A stretch of 64,000 bases of DNA, taken from positions 62,001 to 126,000 of the forward strand of contig NZ_JAFCJM010000009.1 of assembly GCF_018130955.1 (NCBI RefSeq), given 5' to 3'. Made by a program: the position numbers and the translations under genes. Positions 9,133 to 16,294 of this stretch are shown here, piece after piece. Positions within the stretch are counted from its first letter, which is position 1, and every line of letters begins with the position of its first letter. A model generated the notes under the pieces. It worked only from the letters and a program-made list of their open reading frames with translations. It had not been told where the DNA came from and searched no databases. Source of the DNA: Bradyrhizobium liaoningense (GTDB lineage Bacteria > Pseudomonadota > Alphaproteobacteria > Rhizobiales > Xanthobacteraceae).

Positions 9133-9165
9133 GCACAAGCTTTGTGCGCCGCACAAGAATTGAGC
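9133..9165 (+). promoter_or_regulatory. Tandem NtrC-like enhancer sites upstream of nrtA
   Basis: GCAC-N7-GTGC at 9133-9147 fits the NtrC dyad (TGCAC-N7-GTGCA type) fully. A second site, GCAC-N7-GAGC at 9151-9165, has one mismatch. The two are 18 bp apart centre to centre and lie 126 bp (start to start) upstream of the sigma-54 boxes, normal for an NtrC enhancer. The same pair with the same spacing occurs before narK at 13311-13343. Confidence 0.65.
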
Positions 9166-9258
9166 AGGCCGCAAATTTCGCGTGCGGATGACGCCTGCGA
9201 CAGGCTGGCGCAGTCTTCCTAAGTCATTAATCCGTTGACTGTTTTCGCGGTGCGGGGC

Positions 9259-9275
9259 TTGGCACGAAGCTTGAA
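9259..9275 (+). promoter_or_regulatory. Sigma-54 (RpoN) promoter of nrtA
   Basis: TTGGCACG-N4-TTGAA fits the -24/-12 consensus TGGCACG-N4-TTGCW except that the -12 element is GA rather than GC. The expected start of transcription is near 9286. The narK promoter at 13437-13453 has the same form. Confidence 0.65.
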
Positions 9276-9285
9276 TAGTTCCAAG

Positions 9286-9458
9286 TCGACGCCATTGAAG
9301 CCGTCCCGCGAGACTTCTCATCCGACTTGCTGACGCCACCAGACGGGGGTTCCCCCCGTCGCGCGTCTGCATGCGCCAACGGCGGCGTCACAGGACGGAC
9401 GGTAGCTCGTGTGCACTGACGCATCATTTCTGCAACGACGCAAAGGACGACACGACCT
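9286..9458 (+). promoter_or_regulatory. nrtA leader RNA with ANTAR (NasT)-type hairpin
   Basis: The predicted 5' leader is about 173 nt. A hairpin at 9288-9305 (stem GACG/CGTC, one C-C mismatch, closing C-G) carries the hexaloop ATTGAA, with A at position 1 and G at 4 as in ANTAR target RNAs. A GC-rich hairpin follows at 9342-9360 (GACGGGGG with CCCCCGTC). A second hexaloop hairpin with loop AACGGC lies at 9373-9388 (stem GCGCC/GGCGT). NasT-family proteins bind such paired loops and prevent early termination when nitrate is present. The first hairpin is the same in the narK leader; the second is less certain. Confidence 0.55.
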
Positions 9459-10778
9459 ATGACCAAGCGCATTCGCCGGCCCTCGGATTCCGGCCTGACC
9501 CGCCGTCAATTGTTGAAGGCTACCGGCAGCACTGCCGCCCTTCTCGCCGCCGCCAAGCTCAATTTCCCCGCCGGTGCATTCGCCCAGGACGCAGGTCCCG
9601 AGGTCAAGGGTGCCAAGCTCGGCTTCATCGCGCTCAGCGATGCCGGCCCGCTCTTCGTCGCCAAGGACAAGGGCCTGTTCGCCAAATACGGCATGCCCGA
9701 TACCGACGTGCAGAAGCAGGCCTCCTGGGGCACCACGCGCGACAACCTGGTGCTCGGCTCCGAAGGCAACGGCATCGACGGCGCTCATATCCTCACCCCG
9801 ATGCCGTATCTGATCTCCGCCGGCAAGGTGACGCAGAACAACCAGCCGACGCCGATGTACATCCTGGCGCGGCTCAACCTCGACAGCCAGTGCATCTCGG
9901 TCGCCAACGAATATGCCGACCTGAAGCTCGGCGTTGACGCTTCGCCGTTCAAGGCGGCTCTGGAGAAGAAGAAGGCGTCCGGCAAGGCTGTGAAGGCTGC
10001 CATGACCTTCCCCGGCGGCACGCATGATCTCTGGATCCGCTACTGGCTCGCCGCCGGCGGCATCGATCCCGACAAAGACATCGAGACCATCGTTGTGCCG
10101 CCGCCGCAGATGGTGGCCAACATGAAGGTCGGCACCATGGACTGCTTCTGCGTCGGCGAGCCCTGGAATCTGCAACTGATCCACCAGAACATCGGCTACA
10201 CCGCGGTCAACACCGGCGAGCTCTGGAATAAGCATCCGGAAAAATCCTTCGGCATGCGCGCCGCCTTCGTCGACAAATATCCGAAGGCCGCAAAGGCGCT
10301 GTTGATGGCGGTGATGGAAGCGCAGCAATGGGCGGACAAGGCCGAGAACAAGGCCGAGCTTGCCGCCATCATGGGCAAGCGGCAGTGGATGAACTGCCCT
10401 GTCGAGGACGTGCTCGACCGCACCGCCGGCAAGTTCGACTACGGCATTCCCGGCAAAGTGGTCGAGAACTCGCCGCACATCATGAAGTACTGGCGCGACT
10501 TCGCCTCCTATCCGTTTAGGAGCCACGACCTCTGGTTCCTCACCGAGGACATCCGCTGGGGCAAGTACGAGCCGACCTTCGACGCGAAGGCGCTCATTGC
10601 CAAGGTGAACCGCGAGGACCTCTGGAAGGACGCGGCCAAGACCATGGGCGTCGCGGCTGCCGAGATCCCGACCTCCACCTCGCGCGGCAAGGAGACTTTC
10701 TTCGACGGCAAGGTGTTCGATCCCGAAAATCCGGCCGCCTATCTGAAGTCGCTCGCGATCAAGCGCGTCGAAGTCTGA
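9459..10778 (+). CDS. nrtA: ABC nitrate transporter, periplasmic substrate-binding protein
   Basis: The product is 439 residues with a twin-arginine signal peptide (LTRRQLLKATG near residue 14, cleavage after AFAQ). The mature protein matches the NrtA/CmpA family: FIALSDAGPLFVAKDKGLFAKYG near the start, and the central region FPGGTHDLWIRYWL-(AAGGIDPDKD). It captures nitrate or nitrite and delivers it to NrtB. It is the first gene of nrtABC and follows a sigma-54 promoter with a long leader RNA, so nitrogen limitation and nitrate should both control it. Export in folded form through Tat fits this family. Confidence 0.93.
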   Translation: MTKRIRRPSDSGLTRRQLLKATGSTAALLAAAKLNFPAGAFAQDAGPEVKGAKLGFIALSDAGPLFVAKDKGLFAKYGMPDTDVQKQASWGTTRDNLVLGSEGNGIDGAHILTPMPYLISAGKVTQNNQPTPMYILARLNLDSQCISVANEYADLKLGVDASPFKAALEKKKASGKAVKAAMTFPGGTHDLWIRYWLAAGGIDPDKDIETIVVPPPQMVANMKVGTMDCFCVGEPWNLQLIHQNIGYTAVNTGELWNKHPEKSFGMRAAFVDKYPKAAKALLMAVMEAQQWADKAENKAELAAIMGKRQWMNCPVEDVLDRTAGKFDYGIPGKVVENSPHIMKYWRDFASYPFRSHDLWFLTEDIRWGKYEPTFDAKALIAKVNREDLWKDAAKTMGVAAAEIPTSTSRGKETFFDGKVFDPENPAAYLKSLAIKRVEV

Positions 10779-10786
10779 TGGGCCTC

Positions 10787-10808
10787 GCGGCCGCCCAAGG
10801 GCGGCCGC
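10787..10808 (+). repeat. Intercistronic GC hairpin between nrtA and nrtB
   Basis: A perfect 10-bp stem GCGGCCGCCC/GGGCGGCCGC with a 2-base loop lies 9 bp past the nrtA stop and has no T tract. Such structures often protect the binding-protein part of ABC operon mRNAs from 3' decay, giving more NrtA than NrtB or NrtC. Confidence 0.6.
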
Positions 10809-10836
10809 ATCCACCTTTGAAGCCGGAGACAATTTC

Positions 10837-11736
10837 ATGAACATGCCTGTGAAGAAGATGGAAATGGAAGGCATTGCGCCTTCGAGCAGCGTTGCGGCGC
10901 CGGTCGTTGCGATGACGCCGAAGCGCCCGCCGCGCAGCGAGGCCTACGCCAGGATGGCGAAGGAGACCGCGGTGCGGGTCATCCCGCCGCTCGTCGTGAT
11001 CGCGCTGCTGACGCTGATCTGGGAACTGGTGTGCCGGCGCGCCGGCTCGACGCTGCCGCCGCCGTCAAGGGTGTTCAAGGACACCAAGGAGCTGATCTTC
11101 GATCCGTTCTTCGACCATGGCGGCATCGACAAGGGCCTGTTCTGGCATCTCTCCGCAAGTCTCCAGCGCGTCGCCTACGGCTATTCGATCGCCGCCATCG
11201 TCGGCATCGCGCTCGGCACGCTGGTCGGCCAGTCGGTCTGGGCGATGCGCGGGCTCGACCCGCTGTTCCAGGTGCTGCGCACGATTCCGCCGCTCGCCTG
11301 GCTGCCGCTGTCGCTCGCGGCCTTCCGCGACGGCCAACCCTCGGCGATCTTCGTCATCTTCATCACCTCGGTGTGGCCGATCATCATCAACACCGCGGTC
11401 GGCATCCGCAACATCCCGCAGGACTACCGCAACGTCGCGGCCGTCGTGCAGCTCAATCCGCTGGAGTTCTTCTCCAAGATCATGATCCCGGCGGCGGCGC
11501 CCTACATCTTCACGGGTCTGCGCATCGGCATCGGCCTGTCGTGGCTCGCGATCGTCGCGGCTGAAATGCTGATCGGCGGCGTCGGCATCGGCTTCTTCAT
11601 CTGGGACGCCTGGAACTCCTCGCATATCAGCGAGATCATCCTGGCGTTGTTCTACGTCGGCATCATCGGCTTCGTGCTCGACCGCCTGATCGCGGCGCTC
11701 GGCAAGTTCGTCACTCACGGCACCGCGCAGAGCTAA
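10837..11736 (+). CDS. nrtB: ABC nitrate transporter, permease
   Basis: The product is 299 residues with a long cytoplasmic N-terminus and about six membrane helices starting near residue 47. The binding-protein-dependent transport signature (EAA loop, near residue 200) reads NVAAVVQLNPLEFFSKIMIP. It forms the inner-membrane channel of the nitrate importer. It sits between nrtA and nrtC with a short gap of 13 bp to nrtC. The ATG at 10837 is preceded by CCGGAGAC. Confidence 0.93.
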   Translation: MNMPVKKMEMEGIAPSSSVAAPVVAMTPKRPPRSEAYARMAKETAVRVIPPLVVIALLTLIWELVCRRAGSTLPPPSRVFKDTKELIFDPFFDHGGIDKGLFWHLSASLQRVAYGYSIAAIVGIALGTLVGQSVWAMRGLDPLFQVLRTIPPLAWLPLSLAAFRDGQPSAIFVIFITSVWPIIINTAVGIRNIPQDYRNVAAVVQLNPLEFFSKIMIPAAAPYIFTGLRIGIGLSWLAIVAAEMLIGGVGIGFFIWDAWNSSHISEIILALFYVGIIGFVLDRLIAALGKFVTHGTAQS

Positions 11737-11749
11737 GGGAGCGCAGCAC

Positions 11750-12544
11750 ATGACCGCCTATCTGAAGCTCGACCACATCGACAAGGTCTTCACCCGCGGC
11801 AACGCCACGACCGAGGTGCTGAAGGACATCAACCTCACCATCGAGAAGGGCGAATACGTCTCGATCATCGGCCATTCCGGCTGCGGCAAGTCGACCCTGC
11901 TCAACATCATCGCAGGGCTGACCGGTGCATCGACCGGCGGCGTTCTCCTGGAGAATCGCGAGGTCAACTCGCCGGGGCCGGATCGCGCGGTGGTGTTCCA
12001 GAACCACAGCCTCTTGCCCTGGCTCACGGTCTACGAGAACGTCAAGCTCGGCGTCGACAAGGTGTTCTCGAAGACCAAGACTCGCGCAGAGCGCGACGCC
12101 TGGGTCATGCATAATCTCAACCTCGTGCAGATGGCCCATGCCAAGGACAAGCGTCCGTCGGAAATCTCCGGCGGCATGAAGCAGCGCGTTGGCATCGCGC
12201 GTGCGCTCGCCATGGAACCGAAGGTGCTGCTGCTCGACGAGCCCTTTGGTGCGCTCGACGCGCTGACGCGCGCGCATCTCCAGGATTCGGTGATGGCGCT
12301 GCATCAAAAGCTCGGCAACACGATTCTGATGATCACCCACGACGTCGACGAGGCCGTGCTGCTGTCGGACCGCATCGTGATGATGACCAACGGCCCCTCG
12401 GCGCGCATCGGCGAGGTGCTGGACGTGCCGCTGGCGCGTCCGCGCAAGCGGCTCGAGCTCGCTTCCAACGCCACCTACCTCAAGTGCCGGCAGCGCGTGC
12501 TCGAATTCCTCTACGAGCGTCATCGCTTCGTGGAGGCGGCATAG
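11750..12544 (+). CDS. nrtC: ABC nitrate transporter, ATPase
   Basis: The product is 264 residues: Walker A GHSGCGKST near 43, signature SGGMKQRVGIARAL near 140, Walker B VLLLDEPFGALD near 161, and switch histidine in MITHDVDEA. It powers nitrate import through NrtB. Unlike cyanobacterial NrtC it has no C-terminal NrtA-like domain, so it corresponds to the short NrtD type in that nomenclature; the rhizobial name nrtC is used here. A ribosome binding site GGGAG lies before the ATG. Confidence 0.92.
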   Translation: MTAYLKLDHIDKVFTRGNATTEVLKDINLTIEKGEYVSIIGHSGCGKSTLLNIIAGLTGASTGGVLLENREVNSPGPDRAVVFQNHSLLPWLTVYENVKLGVDKVFSKTKTRAERDAWVMHNLNLVQMAHAKDKRPSEISGGMKQRVGIARALAMEPKVLLLDEPFGALDALTRAHLQDSVMALHQKLGNTILMITHDVDEAVLLSDRIVMMTNGPSARIGEVLDVPLARPRKRLELASNATYLKCRQRVLEFLYERHRFVEAA

Positions 12545-12643
12545 CGCATGATCCGGAAAAGTGCGCAGCGGTTTTCCGAAGAGATCATGCGCAAACAACA
12601 AGCGAAAGCGCGATGGCGGTTCAAGCCTACGGGATCGCGCTTT
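12544..12643. repeat. Rhizobial RPE-type intergenic palindromic repeat, copy 2
   Basis: GCGCATGATC at 12544-12553 is the inverted copy of GATCATGCGC at 12583-12592, with GGAAAA and TTTTCC arms inside. A second inverted pair, AAAGCGCGAT (12605-12614) and ATCGCGCTTT (12634-12643), follows. The blocks are shared with copy 1 at 7810-7901. The element starts on the last base of nrtC and separates it from the globin gene. Confidence 0.8.
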
Positions 12644-12740
12644 AGTCCAAACGATCGTCGTCCGGCGCTGTGAACCGCAGCGCCGGCGTCGCGACCAAAT
12701 GGTTTCGTCTTTTTGCCGTTTCAACGACAGGGAAGTCACG

Positions 12741-13166
12741 ATGAATCCAGCAGAAATCAAATTGGTCCAGGACAGTTTTGCAAAGGTGGCGCCGATCGCC
12801 GATCAGGCCGCGGTCATATTCTACGACCGCCTGTTCGAGGTTGCGCCATCCGTGAAAGCGATGTTTCCAAACGACCTCACCGAGCAGCGCAAGAAGCTGA
12901 TGGCGACGCTCGCCGTGGTGGTCGGCGGTCTCTCCAATCTCGAAACGATCCTGCCGGCGGCAAGCGCGCTGGCAAAGCGCCACGTCGCCTATGGGGCGAA
13001 GCCTGAGCATTATCCGGTCGTCGGCTCGGCATTGCTGTGGACGCTCGAAAAAGGTCTCGGCTCAAACTGGACGCCTGATGTCGCCGCCGCATGGACCGCA
13101 GCCTATGGCGTGCTGTCCAACTTCATGATCACCGAGGCCTACGGCCGGCCGCAGGCCGCCGAGTAA
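12741..13166 (+). CDS. bjgb: Single-domain haemoglobin (Bjgb-like, NO detoxification)
   Basis: The product is 141 residues, a globin without the reductase part of flavohaemoglobin. The proximal haem histidine is H81 (KRHVAYGAKPEHYPVVG) and the distal B10 tyrosine is Y28 (IFYDRLF), with F42 as the CD1 phenylalanine. In Bradyrhizobium, Bjgb works with the FAD reductase Flp to remove nitric oxide made during nitrate assimilation. Here it lies between nrtC and the narK promoter region, not between narK and flp as I recall for B. diazoefficiens. ATG at 12741 has GGGAAG upstream. Confidence 0.88.
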   Translation: MNPAEIKLVQDSFAKVAPIADQAAVIFYDRLFEVAPSVKAMFPNDLTEQRKKLMATLAVVVGGLSNLETILPAASALAKRHVAYGAKPEHYPVVGSALLWTLEKGLGSNWTPDVAAAWTAAYGVLSNFMITEAYGRPQAAE

Positions 13167-13310
13167 ACGCGATCGCATCAACGCGTGTGCTTGCGCGCGA
13201 CATGGAAAGACTGGGTGACGACGCGCGAGTCTCGCGCGCGTCGTCAGCCGCGTTGCGTGACGTCAACGCATCGTTAACCCTCGTCGTCGCGCCCAAATAA
13301 TCGACACTCC

Positions 13311-13343
13311 GCTCAAATCTTGTGCGCCGCACAAGGATTGAGC
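13311..13343 (+). promoter_or_regulatory. Tandem NtrC-like enhancer sites upstream of narK
   Basis: GCTC-N7-GTGC at 13311-13325 and GCAC-N7-GAGC at 13329-13343 each match the NtrC dyad with one mismatch. The block TTGTGCGCCGCACAA they share is identical to that before nrtA, and the 126-bp start-to-start distance to the sigma-54 boxes is also the same. Confidence 0.6.
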
Positions 13344-13436
13344 GAATCGCAAATTTTGCATGCGAATTAGGCCTGCTAAAAAATTAGGCGAAGCGACTAA
13401 CAAGCTGAAATATCGTCATTTTTCGAACGTTGGCAC

Positions 13437-13453
13437 TTGGCACAGAACTTGAA
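13437..13453 (+). promoter_or_regulatory. Sigma-54 (RpoN) promoter of narK
   Basis: TTGGCACA-N4-TTGAA gives GG-N10-GA spacing, as at nrtA. A second TTGGCAC begins 7 bp upstream but has no matching -12 element. Transcription should start near 13464. Confidence 0.65.
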
Positions 13454-13463
13454 GTGTCTTTGT

Positions 13464-13602
13464 GCGACGCCAACGACGACGTCCCTCAACATCATCAATC
13501 AGCATCGTGAACTCGCCACCGGGGATCGAGCCTCGGAGCGCGCCTCCATGCCTGGAGGCCAAGCCTGCAACGACGCAGCGGTGAGCCTAAAAGGGATTAT
13601 CA
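13464..13602 (+). promoter_or_regulatory. narK leader RNA with two ANTAR (NasT)-type hairpins
   Basis: Hairpin P1 at 13466-13483 has stem GACG/CGTC, one mismatch, closing C-G and hexaloop AACGAC. Hairpin P2 at 13519-13536 has a 6-bp stem CCGGGG/CCTCGG and hexaloop ATCGAG. Both loops have A1 and G4, the ANTAR signature. A 6-bp GC hairpin at 13542-13559 (GCCTCC/GGAGGC) follows. The 3' arm of P2 (CCTC) could pair instead with GAGG in that hairpin, so the two folds may exclude each other. Together this fits nitrate-responsive antitermination by NasT. Confidence 0.62.
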
Positions 13603-14982
13603 ATGACGAAGAATCCGACGTGGATTTCCGACTGGCGCCCCGAAGACGAGGCGTTCTGGAATGCAACTGGCAAGACGGTCGCGCGACGTAACCTGATCTG
13701 GTCGATCGTGGCCGAGCATATCGGCTTTTCGGTGTGGCTGATCTGGAGCATCGTCTCTACCAAGCTGCCGCAGGCGGGCTTTCACTACACCACCGACCAG
13801 CTCTTTCAGCTCGTCGCCGTGCCCGGTCTGATCGGCGCGTTCATACGCTTTCCGTATACGTTCGCGGTTACGACCTTCGGCGGCCGCAACTGGACCATCT
13901 TCAGCGCCGCCATTCTGTTCATCCCGACGCTGTCGCTTGCCTATTTCGTGAGCCAGCCCGACACGCCGTTCTGGCTGATGCTGCTCGTCGCTTCCACCGC
14001 CGGCCTCGGCGGCGGCAATTTCGCCTCCAGCATGACCAACATCTCCTTCTTCTTCCCTGACCGGATGAAGGGATGGGCGCTTGGGCTCAACGCTGCCGGC
14101 GGCAACATCGGCGTGTCGAGCGTGCAGTTGCTGACGCCGATCCTGATGACGCTCGCGGTCATCAACCTGTTCCAGGCGACTCCGGTCGATGGCGTCTATC
14201 TCCAGAACGCCGGCCTGATGTGGGTGCTGCCGATTGCACTCGCGGTGTTCGGCGCCGTGTTCTTCATGAACAACCTGACCTCGGCAAAATCGTCGGTGGA
14301 GAACCAGCTTGCGATCGTCAAGCGCAAGCACACCTGGATCATGGCCTACCTCTATATCGGGACGTTCGGATCCTTCATCGGCTACTCGGCGGCATTTCCG
14401 CTGCTGATCAAGACCCAGTTCCCGCAGATCACGATAGCGATCGCGTTCCTGGGTCCCCTGGTCGGCTCGTTGTCGCGTCCGCTGGGCGGCTGGCTGGCCG
14501 ACAAGCTCGGCGGCTCCATCATCACCTTCTGGAACTTCATCGCAATGGCGGCCGCCACGATCGGCGTCCTCTATTTCGTCGGCCAGAAGGATTTCATCGG
14601 CTTCTTGGCGATGTTCCTGATCCTGTTCGTCACGACGGGCATCGGCAACGGCTCGACCTACCGGATGATCCCCTCGATCTTCCGAGAGGAGAACCTGTTC
14701 AAGGTGCGCGGCAAGGGCGATGCGGCGCGCGCCGTCGCGCTGAAGACGGCGAGCATCGAAAGCGGTGCGGCGGTCGGCTTCATCGGCGCGATCGGCGCAG
14801 TCGGCGGCTATCTGATCCCGACCGGCTTCGGCAAGTCGATCGCGCTGACCGGTGGCCCGCAGCTCGCGCTCGCGATCTACCTCATCTTCTACGCCTCCTG
14901 CCTCGGCATCACCTGGTGGTTCTATCTGCGTCGCAGCCCGCAGGGCGAAGCCGCGGGCAGCCTCGCCGAGGCAAGAGTCTGA
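13603..14982 (+). CDS. narK: Nitrate/nitrite transporter of the major facilitator superfamily (NNP family)
   Basis: The product is 459 residues with 12 predicted membrane helices. The nitrate signature is visible as AGLGGGNFASSMTNIS near 145 and again as TTGIGNGSTYRMIP near 345. NarK-type proteins move nitrate in and/or nitrite out across the inner membrane. It is the first gene after the second sigma-54 promoter and leader RNA, and is followed by flp and nasC on the same strand. AAAAGGGA lies before the ATG. Confidence 0.93.
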   Translation: MTKNPTWISDWRPEDEAFWNATGKTVARRNLIWSIVAEHIGFSVWLIWSIVSTKLPQAGFHYTTDQLFQLVAVPGLIGAFIRFPYTFAVTTFGGRNWTIFSAAILFIPTLSLAYFVSQPDTPFWLMLLVASTAGLGGGNFASSMTNISFFFPDRMKGWALGLNAAGGNIGVSSVQLLTPILMTLAVINLFQATPVDGVYLQNAGLMWVLPIALAVFGAVFFMNNLTSAKSSVENQLAIVKRKHTWIMAYLYIGTFGSFIGYSAAFPLLIKTQFPQITIAIAFLGPLVGSLSRPLGGWLADKLGGSIITFWNFIAMAAATIGVLYFVGQKDFIGFLAMFLILFVTTGIGNGSTYRMIPSIFREENLFKVRGKGDAARAVALKTASIESGAAVGFIGAIGAVGGYLIPTGFGKSIALTGGPQLALAIYLIFYASCLGITWWFYLRRSPQGEAAGSLAEARV

Positions 14983-15000
14983 ATATTGGTACGAATCTCG

Positions 15001-15024
15001 CTTCTCCCCGTACGCGGGGAGAAG
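15001..15024 (+). repeat. Intercistronic hairpin between narK and flp
   Basis: CTTCTCCCCG/CGGGGAGAAG is a perfect 10-bp stem around TACG with no T tract. It resembles the CTCTCCCCGC repeat family seen at 39695-39823, and may stabilise the narK message. Confidence 0.55.
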
Positions 15025-15062
15025 CACCAAACCGGACTTGAATTGCAGAACAGGGGACTACC

Positions 15063-16280
15063 ATGAGCGAACCGCTCGTCATCGTCGGTAACGGTATGGC
15101 GGCCGCACGCCTGGTCGATGAGCTCGCGAAGACGGCACTCGGCCGTTACGCCGTCGCCGTGATCGGCGAGGAGCCGCGGCTCGCCTACAACCGTGTGCTG
15201 CTCTCCTCGGTGCTGGCCGGCGAGACTGGTTCGCACGAGATCGAGCTCAGGCCGCAGAGCTGGTGGCGCGATCGCGGTGTCACCGTGCGCTACGGCTACC
15301 GGGCGACCGAGATCGATGTCGGTCGCCGCGAGCTGAAGATCGCCGGCGAGGAGAGCATGGAATATTCCAAGCTCGTGCTGGCCACCGGCTCGACGGCGCT
15401 GCGGCTGAACGTGCCGGGCAACGATCTTCCCGGCGTGCACACGTTTCGTGACACCCGCGACGTCGATCTGCTGCTGACGCTGGCCGCGGCCAAGAAGCGC
15501 GTGGTTGTGGTCGGCGGCGGACTGCTGGGCCTCGAGGCCGCTTATGGCCTCGCCAAGGCCGGCGCGCCAGTGACGCTGGTACATCTGATGGATCGCCTGA
15601 TGGAGCGTCAGCTCGACGGTCCCGCGGCCGAGCTGCTCAAGACGCTGGTCGAGCGCAAGGGCATCCGCATTCTCCTCAACGCTTCGACCGCGCGCATCCA
15701 CGGCGATGGTCACGTCGAGGCCGTCGAGCTCGCAGACGGCAGCCGGCTGGACGCCGACGCGGTGATCTTCGCTGCCGGCATCCGGCCGAACGTGACGCTG
15801 GCGCAGGAGGCGGGCCTTGCGGTCAATCGCGGCATCGTCGTCAACGATGTGATGCAGACGAGTTCGCCGGATATCTTTGCGATCGGCGAATGTGCCGAGC
15901 ATCGCGGCATCTGCTACGGCCTGGTCGAACCGGCCTATGAGCAGGGGCGGGTGCTGGCACGGCACCTGGCCGGCCGTCCCGCTGCCTACCAGGGCAGCGT
16001 GGTCGCGACCAACCTCAAAGTCTCCGGCGTCAGCGTGTTCTCCGCCGGCGATTTCATCGGCGGCGAGGGCAGCGAGAGCCTCGTGCTGTCGGATATCAGG
16101 CGCGGCACCTACAAGAAGCTCGTGATCGCCGACGGCCGCCTCACCGGCGCCGTGCTGATCGGCGATACCGTCGATGCGCTCTGGTATCTCGAGCTGATCC
16201 GTGCCCGCGAAAAGATCGCGGCGATCCGTACCGACATGATGTTCGGCCGCTCGCTCGCGCTTCCCCCGAAAGCCGCCTGA
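15063..16280 (+). CDS. flp: FAD-dependent NAD(P)H oxidoreductase serving nitrate reductase and globin
   Basis: The product is 405 residues, with two Rossmann folds: FAD-binding VIVGNGMAAARLVDE at 6-20 and NAD-binding VVVVGGGLLGLEAAY near 145. IFAIGECAEH near 275 is the second FAD motif. It resembles the N-terminal half of NirB, without its sirohaem part. In Bradyrhizobium, Flp passes electrons from NADH to NasC and to the globin Bjgb. It lies 14 bp before nasC, on the same transcript as narK. Confidence 0.88.
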   Translation: MSEPLVIVGNGMAAARLVDELAKTALGRYAVAVIGEEPRLAYNRVLLSSVLAGETGSHEIELRPQSWWRDRGVTVRYGYRATEIDVGRRELKIAGEESMEYSKLVLATGSTALRLNVPGNDLPGVHTFRDTRDVDLLLTLAAAKKRVVVVGGGLLGLEAAYGLAKAGAPVTLVHLMDRLMERQLDGPAAELLKTLVERKGIRILLNASTARIHGDGHVEAVELADGSRLDADAVIFAAGIRPNVTLAQEAGLAVNRGIVVNDVMQTSSPDIFAIGECAEHRGICYGLVEPAYEQGRVLARHLAGRPAAYQGSVVATNLKVSGVSVFSAGDFIGGEGSESLVLSDIRRGTYKKLVIADGRLTGAVLIGDTVDALWYLELIRAREKIAAIRTDMMFGRSLALPPKAA

Positions 16281-16294
16281 CGGGAATTGCCTGA

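Noticed and set aside
9342..9360. GC hairpin considered as a classic terminator in the nrtA leader
   Set aside because: It has no T tract after the stem, so it is listed only as a leader structure.
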